NCBI GenBank assembly: GCA_014925825.1
Contig: JACGCK010000006.1
Span: 930,001 to 994,000 of the forward strand
DNA from: Pholiota molesta
Taxonomy: Eukaryota; Basidiomycota; Agaricomycetes; Agaricales; Strophariaceae
DNA length: 64,000 nt
Direction of reading: 5' to 3'
The position numbers and the translations under genes are program-made. Under the pieces are notes generated by a model. That model was not told the origin of the DNA. It searched no databases and was given only the letters and a program-made list of their open reading frames with translations. Positions 34,801 to 45,197 of the stretch are shown in pieces (position 1 is the first letter of the stretch; every line of letters starts with the position of its first letter).

Positions 34801-35130
34801 CAATCCCACCAATAGTGGAAAAATGTTATTTTTGGTATTTCCACTTTGGGATGACCCTGACAACAGCGACGAGGAGTGCTGGGCACTGTTGAGCATGGTG
34901 AGCAAGTGCACAGCCTCCAGTGATCACCATCACGCCCCCAGTGACCAGCATAGACCACCTGCCAAAACTAGAATGTCTTCAAACTCAGCTTGGTGGAGTG
35001 GCTGTGCTCGTCAGTTAGGAAGCTGGATGCACTATTTTTATATCGCTAACTAACCTGATTTCATGTAGAAATTTAACAGACAAGGCTGGAAGAGGATGAC
35101 GAGGATGACGAGGGCGACGAGAATGACTAG
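25854..35130 (+). pseudogene. Plavaka-type transposase A, intact but for an insertion in the last exon
   Basis: The transposase would cut and move the element. Exons: 25,854-26,097, 26,155-27,236, 27,291-27,520, 27,576-27,825, 27,887-28,050, 28,108-28,213, 28,268-28,864, 28,915-29,187, 29,240-29,877 and 29,929-30,308 continued at 35,096-35,130. With the insertion and one target duplication removed this totals 3,999 bases, 1,333 codons with no internal stop. The N-terminus has a C2HC zinc-finger pattern (CSGCGRNF...HVGRC). Further on come LLGEWYWNDG, LMFGSDSTHLTSFG, FGNESKYRRCKPTCNLC, YSADYPEK, SCPCPRCAIPKD, FLVDFMHEIELGVWR, FGRDSIRRF and LFTLAHWHALAKLRQHTD, a set shared by the Agaricomycete Plavaka (CACTA-like) transposases. 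YSADYP and VDFMHE are candidate catalytic Asp/Glu sites. The C-terminus is a very acidic tail. The alternative is a related fungal DNA-transposase family. Confidence 0.82.
30309..35088. mobile_element. Giant palindromic (foldback) DNA element, copy 2
   Basis: It has the same ends and organisation as copy 1 and is 4,780 bp against 4,779 bp. It is flanked by a perfect 7-bp duplication GAAGAGG (30,302-30,308 and 35,089-35,095). It lies in the acidic-tail codons of the transposase gene. The two copies differ only at scattered bases and small indels (roughly a few per cent by eye), so both moved recently. Left arm about 30,309-32,670, centre near 32,700, right arm to 35,088. Both arms again contain the two tandem subunits. 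No coding capacity is seen. Confidence 0.92.
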
Positions 35131-35600
35131 TGTAATCATTACTTCCGCTTTTTTTAAAACAAATATCTTCGTCCAGTACTAGCCGAAAGATGTTTCATAC
35201 ATTTAGCAAGATTGAATTTGTTATATATGTAAGTATACCTATGCTCATAGTAAGGCTTCGCAAGGCCGTGACAAGCGCGGCAGCCGCCTGAGAGGCCACT
35301 ACTATAGTAATCCTCCGACTCGGAGTCGCACTAGTAGTCAGCCAGCCGGGAGTCAGCCAGCCGGGTCCTGCCAATGGTGGTTCAAACGAGAAAGGAAGGG
35401 CGTGAAAAATCTGTCAACAGCTAATGATACTCTGTGCCCTCGTGAAACCGGAATTCGGTTCCTGTATTCCGACTCGCCGAGTCGCCGGAATATCATTCGA
35501 CCATTGTCATCTTCCCACGGTTTCTCTTTCTCATCTTCAACCATGACCTCGGCGACGTGAACATCAATTTCCAACAGCAGTAAGTGAATACCTTATCTTA
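35131..35600. other. 3' end of element A with a left-end-like hairpin region
   Basis: After the transposase stop, the stretch 35,395-35,560 resembles the left end of elements A and B in the same orientation: GGGCGTGAAAAATCT, a hairpin-forming GC-rich core with ATTCCGACTCGCCGAGTC, then CACGGTTTCTCTTTCTC and AACCATG. Just before it a 15-bp word AGTCAGCCAGCCGGG is repeated twice in tandem (35,338-35,367). This may be the right end of A, or the left end of another element that carries the Spt5-like gene. Confidence 0.45.
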
Positions 35601-35846
35601 TACAGTAAATAGAATTGTAAGCGCGAAATATAAACGATTGAACGCAAGGAGATGTAAGGACAGTATATGAAAACAAAACAGGCTGCAATGGCGGTCATAA
35701 AAACATCCTTGCTTTAAGAAATGACTTACGAGAATAGCCTGAACTAACAGAAATTAAATACCAGAACTTTGAAACGCATACGTGGAAAAGAAAACGACTG
35801 CTACACTTGACCTGCTACTATCGCACGCAAAACATAGCTCACCCCT

Positions 35847-38365
35847 ATGACGAATCGATTTCTGGACATCGAAGCACGCGTCGACGAGGACACTGAATGA
35901 GACGATGACGAAGAGTTCGAAATGAATGGTATGACGCACAACTTGTTCCCGAATGCCTAGAACTCATAACCTTTCCTTTTCTCTCCTTCCTTCAGATGAT
36001 TTCCTCGACGACACAGAGCACGGGGAACACGGCATCGATCATCATTCAGTGCTAGCCACGCAGAGACAACGCGTTCGGGAGATGTACGACATCAATTTCG
36101 ATTCGCTTCTGGAAAGGCTGCACGAACGCGCAGTCCAAAACCACAAACGATCCTTCGACAAAACATATCCCGAAAAGACAGAAGATATCCTTCGATACCC
36201 CGGAATAGAAGATTACGCATTGTGGAGAGTTGCTTGCAGAGTACGTTGTACGCTCATAGAATCATTATGCATTGAAATAACCAATAGTTAGGTCGGATCT
36301 GAAGAGTACATCCTGGCTTCTCTACTCAATTCTGCCCAACCAGAGCATGAATTACGTTCAGTAACGACACGACAATCACTACGCGGTAGCGTGTACCTCG
36401 AATGTCGAATGAATGAACGCCTTATTCAGCTTCTGAAAACCGTACCCGGCATCTTGCAAACCCGAAACGGAATTCGATACAAAGATATAAGCCATAACGA
36501 CAGTATCCGACTGCTTACAATGAAAGACGATCAAAGAGAAACATCCATTGGGAGATGGGTTATGATAACCAAAGGCTTATATAAAGGCGACGTTGCGTTT
36601 ATATTCGAAGTGCATGAATGGGGCGTAGACACTCTCGTCCTTCCGCGATTCTCATATTTTTCTCTCAAAAAGAATGAAAAATGAAAAGCGACCACCATCA
36701 GACCGCAGCCCGATTTATTCAAGGCTTCGAAACTCGAACCTTCAATTGCTACAGAATTATCTTCTTCCGAAGACGGCACTGAACATCGACTAGGCGCCTA
36801 TATCTTCGAATACGGCCTCTTGGTGAAACAATTCAACTTTGCTTCCATTGGTCATCCTGCCATTACCATGCCATGGCAGGAACGCTCGTTAATCATGATG
36901 AGCGAACATCCCTGGATATGCCGTTCACCTCTTCCGCGCCCCTCCGAATGGACTTTACCGAAAACGAACAGATAGCCATCATAGCAACAAAGAAAAATGG
37001 CTTCATAATTCGTACGATGCTGAATATGCTGACATCGAAATTCCCTCAGAAGGGACGCATCGACTGTCGATAGATGATATTCAGAAATACTTCATAACAG
37101 GTTCATACGTTTGCATTACTTCTGGGCCCCATCGCGAGAAGGAAGGTTGGGTCACGAAAACGGAAGAACAAACGGCTTCAGTCTATGTCGATTCGCCACA
37201 AAACAAGATCAATGATGACACTTATAAGACTACAGCACAGGTAATTCAAAACTCTAAATCTTCAAATCATACTTACATCTACACAGATCGTAGACATCCA
37301 CATTAACTCTGCATACCTAACGAATCCACCTTTCCATTTCGCAGCAGAACCACCCATTCTACCTATCTTGCGTGAAAGACAAGTACGGCACCCGTGGTGC
37401 GGTACGCAAGTCACAATCTCTAAAATAGGCAATCCGCGGAAAGGACAGAGCGGTGAAATAATCGACGTCCTAATGAACCAGAGCCAACCTGGTGGGGTAT
37501 CACTCCTGGTACAACTCCAGCAATTTGACCCTGTTTCACCTTTTCCCGTAATCCGAACTGAGGTAGATTGCGTTGTGCATACAAAGTAGGTTTCCTTCGC
37601 AAATGAAGTGCCCGGGAATAGTAAATATTAATCCATACCAACAGAACCCGAAAACATTTAATGGATTACTTCAACAAAAGCTTGGATATCCCTCCACGTC
37701 ATCATTATTCGCCACCAGCAATCACTGACAACGATGGGAATCGAACTCCTGTGGCTACTGCCTCAACGACGACGCCTGCTTGGGACCCTTCGTCTCGGAC
37801 ACCACTAGACTTCTTGCTGTCTAGAGCACCACCTCGAAGCCATGAAACCACCAACTTTTCGCAACCAACTGAAGTCCGAGTCAGTCAGCAACCTATTCCA
37901 GCACACCCTTTAATTCATTCTTCTTTCTTGGGGAAGAATTTCCAAGTCGTTGTAGACGGTGGCGAATACAGCAACAAGGTACTCACTGCGAAAGTGGTTA
38001 TGATTGATGGCATAATGCTATTGCGATATCCGAATCGTGGCACGGACTATCCCCTCCAGCCTGAATGGGTTTCTCCACTACATCCTAGTCCGACTCACGA
38101 CAACGGATTGGTGGTAGTGATCCGTGGAGAGCATCATGGGAAGTATCTGAGACGTCTCCATCATGATGGTTATAAAAATTTGGCCTTGATGATTGCTGCC
38201 GTTGTAGAACGACGCAAAGACGCGACAGATGACTTCACAGGAGAGGTGGTCAAAATCGATTGCGAATCGCTATGTGTGGTGAAAGAAACAGCAGAGGAAG
38301 TAAAAAGAATGAAGACGATCATGCTGCAAAAGCGTACCGCCTATCGGAAAGGTCAGGTAATATAA
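35847..38365 (+). pseudogene. Spt5-like transcription elongation factor paralogue, decayed
   Basis: Spt5 rides on RNA polymerase through an NGN domain and several KOW domains. Here exon 1 (35,847-35,928) reads MTNRFLDIEARVDEDTE and then hits an in-frame TGA at 35,898. Exon 2 (35,996-36,240) joins 36,292 onward in phase and gives LWRVACRVGSEEYI...RGSVYLECR...LLKTVPGIL, an NGN domain. RWVMITKGLYKGDVAFIFEV is a KOW domain. A second TGA at 36,682 and a frameshift near 36,990-37,060 follow. Further KOW-like blocks occur at about 37,100, 37,385 and 38,110 (LVVVIRGEHHGKYLRRL). TPAWDPSSRTP at about 37,775 is the Spt5 C-terminal repeat motif. It lies between two transposons and is unlikely to be the cell's essential Spt5. 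Confidence 0.8.
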
Positions 38366-38689
38366 ATATCACATTCATGTACACGTAGTCGCAATGCGCT
38401 TTTTGTTCTTTTGTTATCATTTATTCCATGCAGCCAGTGTCCTAGTAAAATTTAACTTTCCGTTCTGAACTGGTACGATCCCAAAATCTACGTTATCATG
38501 TTTTTCTTACAGACTCAACATGACCTCAATGCGATGAATGTTGTGAACTCATACTTTATACTATCTACTGTACGTAGGTAGGGGCAGCTGCTCACCTTAT
38601 CGTCGCTGCAGCTTGCGGTCGCACTGGTATGGGGAAGAGAACTTGAAAGCGTGAGAAACTATCGAGGCACTGTTGATATACCTCGCTCA

Positions 38690-38728
38690 AGCCGAACCGG
38701 AAAGCGGCTCCCGCTTTCCGGTTCGGCT
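38690..38728. repeat. 18-bp-stem hairpin at the left end of element B
   Basis: AGCCGAACCGGAAAGCGG, loop CTC, exact reverse complement. It is identical to the hairpin of element A apart from one base pair at the foot of the stem. Confidence 0.8.
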
Positions 38729-39333
38729 GGCGTTGGGTGTATGGTCAGCGGCTGATCATATTCTCACGGCCTTTCTCTCTTTCTCAAACCACCATGTACT
38801 TAGTTCCCCCCTTTATTGTAGATGTAGAAATAAGACGTACTGTACGATTTGTTGTAATACGAATACAAGGCGAACAAAGGTCGCTAGAATACCCTAAGAC
38901 TCAATGAATAAAACTAGAATGCTAGTGAACAAGGTATAAGTAACTCAACATAAAGACGTGTGATGTGTGCTTACCATCGTCTACTAGGCGTTGTTGCACA
39001 CACGATTGAAACATGGCAAGTGGATAGGACGGCAAAACTGCCATGGGAGGCTCGCGTGGGCTAGCGTGCCAGTGAGTAGCGTGGGGTTAGCGTGAGTCGC
39101 GTGGGCTAACGTGCATAACGTGCCAGGCTGGCGTGGATAGCAAGATGTCATGAGACGGACACGAAAGTCAATATCTCGGTGAGTCTCATCTTACCTTCTG
39201 TGTCCAGAGGCATACAATGACTTATATTGTTGAAATGGCACTGTCAATAGCGGGTGAGTGGGCTAGCGTGAGTAGCGTGGGGTAGCGTGAGTAGCGTGGG
39301 CTAGCGTGAATAGCGTGCCAACTAGCGTGAAAG

Positions 39334-40893
39334 CAATATTTCCGTGAGTTTCGACTTCTGTTCTATCTAGGTGGGCTTAAAACGATAGTCTACGACCCTA
39401 GAGTCTGCGTGTAGGCCCTGGAAGGCATACCATTTTTTGCGGAGGCTTAGCTGTCGAATATGTGTATGTTGGCCTATACACACAAACACCAATATTTCCG
39501 TGAGTTTCGACTTCTGTTCTATCTAGGTGGGCTCAAAATGACCGTCTTCGACCTCAGATTCCTGGTCTAAGGCCTCGAAGGCATACGATTTTTTGCGGAG
39601 GCTTAGCTGTCGAATATGCATATGTTGGCCCATACACACGAACGCCAATATTTCCGTGAGTTTCGACTTTTGTTCTATCTAGGTGGGCTTAAAACGATAG
39701 TCTACGAACCTAGAGTCTGCGTGTAGGCCCTGGAAGGCATACCATTTTTTGCGGAGGCTTAGCTGTGGAATATGTGTATGTTGGCCTATACACACAAACA
39801 CCAATATTTCCGTGAGTTTCGACTTCTGTTCTATCTAGGTGGGCTCAAAATGACCGTCTTCGACCTCAGATTCCTGGTCTAAGGCCTCGAAGGCATACGA
39901 TTTTTTGCGGAGGCTTAGCTGTCGAATATGCATATGTTGGCCCATACACACGAACGCCAATATTTCCGTGAGTTTCGACTTTTGTTCTATCTAGGTGGGC
40001 TTAAAACGATAGTCTACGAACCTAGAGTCTGCGTGTAGGCCCTGGAAGGCATACCATTTTTTGCGGAGGCTTAGCTGTGGAATATGTGTATGTTGGCCTA
40101 TACACACAAACACCAATATTTCCGTGAGTTTCGACTTCTGTTCTATCTAGGTGGGCTCAAAATGACCGTCTTCGACCTCAGATTCCTGGTCTAAGGCCTC
40201 GAAGGCATACGATTTTTTGCGGAGGCTTAGCTGTCGAATATGCATATGTTGGCCCATACGCACAAACACCAATATCTCCGTGAGTTTCAAGTATTATTCT
40301 ATATAAATGACTTTCAAACGATCGTCCTCGATACTAGATTCCTCATATAAGACCTCGAAGACATACGATTTTTTGCGGAGGCTTAGCTGTCAAATATGCA
40401 TATGTTGGCCCATACACACGAACACCAATATTTCCGTGAGTTTCGACTTCTGTTCTATCTAGGTGGGCTTAAAACGATAGTCTACGACCCTAGAGTCTGC
40501 GTGTATGCCCTGGAAGGCATACCATTTTTTACGGAGGCTTAGCTGTCGAATATGTGTATGTTGGCCTATACACACAAACACCCATATCTCTGTGAGTTTC
40601 GACTCCTGTTCTATCTAGGTGGGCTCAAAATGATCGTCTTCGACACTAGATTCCTGGTATAAGACTTCGAAGGCATACAATTTGCTGCGGAGGCTTAGCT
40701 GTCGAATACGTGTATGTTGGCCCATACGCACAAACACCAACGTCTCCGTGAGTTTCAAGTATTATTCTATATAAATGGCTTCCAAACGACCGTCCTCGAT
40801 ACTAGATTCCTCATATAAGACCTCGAAGGCATATGATTTTTTGCGGAGGCTTAGCCATCGAATATGTGTGCATGGGCCGTACGCAAACACCAA
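39334..40893. repeat. 156-bp satellite array, ten units (element B)
   Basis: Same monomers and same alternating dimer pattern as in element A, starting at 39,334 with the ninth step ending at 40,738 (9 x 156 = 1,404). There are ten units against eight in A, so the arrays differ by exactly one 312-bp dimer, as expected from unequal exchange or slippage in a dimeric register. It is preceded at about 39,050-39,325 by the same TAGCGTG block. Confidence 0.95.
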
Positions 40894-40897
40894 GACG

Positions 40898-41220
40898 CTC
40901 ATGGTGCTTCAACTTTAGCTTCAGCTTCATCACTGCCTCTTTTCCTTTTTGCACGCATGCGGTGGGCTGGACAACAGTTTGAGGTAGTTGTGAAACTTCG
41001 ATGTCCACAAAACCAGGCTCGCGCTGACAACGATTGAATTTATTCAGTTGAAGACGAGACGTTCAGATTCACTCACCTCAAGTTCACCTTCCTGCTCTTC
41101 TCGATCATCATCTGGTGGCAGGCCTTCATACGGATCCATCCATCTTGATGGCTACCAGCATCCGAACCCCATTGATAATGGCCAGCCGCTCCTGCCCTTG
41201 CTGATCTTTCAAACATGAGT
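40898..41220 (-). pseudogene. Remnant of companion gene X in element B
   Basis: The last exon (VDIEVSQLPQTVVQPT) and the end of the preceding exon are homologous to gene X of element A. A deletion in the basic-patch region shifts the frame and a small deletion shortens the upstream exon. Homology with A stops at about 41,216 (CTTTCAAACA), just where the upstream part of gene X and the TET module would begin. Confidence 0.65.
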
Positions 41221-41535
41221 AGTGTTTCAAGTTGTTCTAGACGTTCATGTGTCCGAATTTCTATTAATAGGACCACCGCCAAATGCAAATAATGATACCG
41301 TCTATATACTCAATATGCCCTGGCTGTGGCCGCAGTCGCTTTTGCCGTGGCCGAGCAATATGCTTCACTGATTCCTGTGGCGCAGCTCATTATGTAGTGC
41401 CGGTTTGTAGGTGATCCTTTTAACGTTTCAAGCGTGCTGAGGTCATTCAAGTTCCTCAGTTCCTTGGTTAGAACGTTGTAAAGTCCTCCTTGCCACAGAT
41501 GCGCTGAATTATCGACCAGCAACGTAGCGGAAGGC

Positions 41536-44500
41536 ATGGACGACCAAGACACTTATAGGCTTTCTGACAACCCTCCTCTGATATGTTCGAGCTGCGGTCG
41601 CAACTTTGCGCAAACAAGTGCCCATAGCAGCCATATCCGTTGTTGTCCAGTAGGAAAAAAGCGGATGGCAAGCGCTCTTGAAGTGGTCCAGGAGGCGTAC
41701 ATAAGGAAAAAGATGTCGCGACTAGATATCGCTCTTCCTTCAAGTCAAGCAGAGCTACAGCAGCCCAACAACCAGATCTTTGGACCAACTGTCGAAGTGA
41801 GCTTTCGAAAATTGTTCTTCATTGAGGAATTCTAAATATGATATGAATTTGAAGATTGGATGCATTGCCAACACCGTGGAGGTCGATTCTGAGGCTGAAG
41901 CTTCGCTTTCTCTCGCACAGCGACGGCCACGCCGAGAAAACCGACAAATCCCCCTCCGCTATCAACATGAGCGGCCCATGCAGCCGTCTAGTTTGCCTCC
42001 TTCAACTGAAGCTCTGCAGGTAGAAATTGTGCCCTGCGATTCAACTTCTCTGGGCACTATAGCCCCACGTCAGCAAATCCTGAAATCTCCGCCTAATATT
42101 TTCGGTCTTTTCCGGCAGTACCATGCCATGTCTTTCCCTGCCCATGATCCCGACGCAGAAATAGACCCCACCAACCTGTCAGAAGTACCATCCGATCATG
42201 ACGATGAAGTTGGCCCCATCCCGGCATCACTTTTTCAGCCATATCCGAACCATAATGCCTTTTTACTTGGGGAATGGTACTGGAATGACGGCGCTCAAAA
42301 GACAAAGGAGGGCTTCAAGAAGCTAATAGTGACCCAGCACTCAATCCTATGGATGTAACAGATGTTCTCTGGAATTCTGTCAACAAACGCCTTGGAGAAT
42401 GTCTTGATTCCGAAGATATGTGGTTTGATGAGCCAGACGCCGGGTGGATCGAGAAGAAAATCACCCTATTCATTCCTTTCCATAACAGAGCGCATAACCC
42501 AGGCCTCCAACAATATACTTTCCCTCCGTTTTACCGCCGAAGCATAGTATCTGTGTTAAGGGAAAGGATGGCAACCTCACATACTTCCAACACTTTCACC
42601 TTGAGCCATATGAACTACGATGGCGGAGAGCAGACATGCCCCACACCGAATCCCCCTGGGTACATGGAGAACTATACACATCGCCCGCCTTCCTGGAGCT
42701 TCCTGGAAGCCCATGAGGAAATTCAGAATTCTGCTGCGGAACCTGGGTGTTCTTTGCCCCGAGTTTTGATCGGTCTCATGTTTGGCTCCGATAGCACCCA
42801 TCTCACGTCGTTCGGAAATGCTTCATTGTGGCCATGCTATATGTATTTCGGCAATAATGAGTCAAAGTATCGCAGATGCAAACCCACCTGTAGCCTGTGT
42901 AACCACATGGCATATTTCCACAAGGTACAATTCTCTCAAGTTATTTTATTTGCTCAACGAGTTAATGCCCGTCGACTGTAGCCTCCACCAGAGTTCAAAG
43001 ACTTCACGACATTAAAAACCGGCGGCAAAGGTCCCAGCCAAGCATTCATGACTCACTGTCAACGGGAGCTCTTCCACGCGCAATGGAGAGAGCTACTTGG
43101 GGATGATTTTCTGCATGCGTATGAACATGGCGTGGTTATCGAGTGCTGTGACGGTATAAAACGGCGGTTCTACTTCAGAATATTTGCATATTCAGCAGAT
43201 TACCCAGAGAAGTTCATTCAGAGTTATGCATTCTTCGTTGTCATTTCTCTTGCGACCATGATACAGAATTCTTCTAAGCAGCATTCGAAACCTCGGCAGT
43301 TGCCCATGTCCTCGATGTCCTATTCCAAAGAATTGTGCGCATCAAGTAGGAACCATACGCGATAAGAACCAGCGCTTGAGCCTCGCCAGAGTGGATAATA
43401 TGATGTATAGAGCCAAAATTTCAAGCGCTCGTGAGATGATATATGAAAAGAATTTAGCGGTTGACAGCGCAGCGGTTCAACGCCTGCTGACGGAGGCTAA
43501 CGCGGATTTAAATTCTACAGAATTCATTTTCGGAAAAACTTTCTGGCTTCGGATTTAATTTCTTTTCTAACTTTCTTGTGTATTTCATGCACGAAATTGA
43601 ACTTGGGATCTGGCGCAAATTATTCATACACCTTCTCAGGATTCTCGAATGCATTCCAGGAACCATAAACAAAATGGATCAAAGGTACAGGAAAAATTTC
43701 TCTTGAAATTTCACGTCTCGTTCTCTCCCCTTCGTGGACTGGTTAGGTTTCGTGATGTGCCTACTTTTGGTCGTGATTCCATACGACGCTTCAAAATAAC
43801 GTCTCCGAGTTGAAGAAACTTGCCGCACGCGACTACGAAAATCTTCTTCAAGTGAGCAGTCTACTCGGCCTTTTTACACGCTCGTTGAGCTTCATTTTTA
43901 TTAGTGTTCCATACCTGTTTTTGAAGGCCTTCTCCCTGAACCCCACAACAAACGACTGATGGATCTCCTATTCACACTTGCTCATTGGCACGCACTGGCG
44001 AAGCTTCGGCAGCATACCGATTTATCACTGGATATACTGGATTCAATCACAATCCAACTTGGGAAGTTATTGAGAAAATTTAAAGAGAAGACTTGCTCAG
44101 CCTTTGACACGCAAGAGTTGAAACGGGAAGCCGCAGCCCGGGAGCGCCGAACGGCAAAAACAAATATCAATATCATCAATAAACCAACCTCTGGAAGTGT
44201 TAACGTCACCGTTGGGCCCAATGTTTTAGCTGGTTCAGCTCCATCGTCATCTGTCGTGGGCGATGCGCCTGCGCCTCCGCCTGTACCCCTAATCAACAAA
44301 AATGCCTCACAGCCTCCCGCAGTGAAGGTTGTAGGTAGGCGGCACAAGGCCCTTAACCTTAATACATACAAGGATCATTCTTTGGGAGATTATGTGGAGA
44401 CCATCCGACGAAGCGGAACAACCGATTCACTTGACAGAGCCGGTAAACTGCCATATTTTGATTGTCATTTTTGATACTTACTTGATTATCAGATGGAACT

Positions 44501-45197
44501 GGAGCACCGTTCACCGAAGTCGCATTATCTACGGACAAGTCGCAAAAACTTCGAAAAACAAGGCCCGTATTCGGAGAATCCGACAAAACCTCAATGAAAA
44601 TGACAAAGCTTGGACGATGTTCCAGCATGAAAAGGGACCTGAGTCGTCGGCCTGCGATTATCATATCGGAAAGACACAAAAACGTCCCCTTAACCTCGAC
44701 CTTCTTGCTCGAGAGAGCCGACGCGATCCTGCTGCTAAGGTATGTTAAAATTTCTGTTTCATCCACACCTTCTGAGCATGATTTCAGGACTTTATTAGGA
44801 ACTTAAAGGACCACCTCCTTTCTAGAATTTGCTCAAGGCTTCAAATATCTACAGAAAGTCTTGGCTCAGTTGTGGATGTGCAAGAGGCGCAGAATTCAGT
44901 CTTGATCAAAGATAATCGTATCTATAGCCATAAATTTGCCCGTTCTACCATACCACATATGATGTACGTCGCTCAGAGGGATGTCATCAACCCAAGGACA
45001 TCTCATTGCAACGTTATGCTACTGTCTGATCTTCAAACGGGTGCCACCTCCGACACCTCCAATGCATCGACCGCCCATCCCTTCCTCTATGCTCGTGTAA
45101 TTGGAATATACCACGTAAATGCTATCTACACTGGTCCAGGTATGACCGCATATGAAGCAATTCGCTTTGATTTCCTCCACCTCCGTTGATTTCAGCT
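41536..45197 (+). pseudogene. Plavaka-type transposase B, frameshifted and 3'-truncated
   Basis: The reading follows transposase A exon by exon with moderate protein identity: zinc finger CSSCGRNF near the start, LLGEWYWNDG, LMFGSDSTHLTSFG, SKYRRCKPTCSLC, FAYSADYPEK, VYFMHEIELG-like text and LFTLAHWHALAKLRQHTD. Intron positions are the same. Lesions include a deletion/frameshift at about 42,330, a shifted stretch at 42,575-42,700, a one-base loss at about 43,790 (RRFKITS where A has RRFTNNV), and a deletion at about 44,560. It ends at 45,197, lacking the last 220 or so codons including the acidic tail. It cannot encode a working transposase. Confidence 0.85.

Larger units (their letters stand above)
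18678..35600 (+). mobile_element. Plavaka-type DNA transposon A carrying a TET/JBP module
   Basis: The left boundary is set by homology with element B, which starts at the same words (GAAAGCGTGA, then AGGCACTGTTGATATACC). The element contains in order: a hairpin end, TAGCGTG repeats, the 156-bp satellite, two minus-strand genes, the TET/JBP gene, the transposase gene, an inserted palindromic element (30,309-35,088), and a 3' non-coding end after 35,130. The right boundary is not proved. No inverted copy of the left terminus was found, but a sequence resembling the left end in direct orientation occurs at about 35,390-35,560. Without the insertion the element would be about 12 kb. Confidence 0.75.
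38645..45197 (+). mobile_element. Plavaka-type DNA transposon B, without TET module and 3'-truncated
   Basis: The left 1.9-2.2 kb (to about 40,850) is nearly identical to the left end of element A. From there rightward the match drops sharply. Gene X keeps only damaged 3' exons (about 40,900-41,220). The TET and coiled-coil genes are absent, and the diverged transposase starts near 41,536. Homology with A stops abruptly at about 45,197 inside the transposase gene, so the 3' end is lost and the element should be immobile unless helped. Confidence 0.82.
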
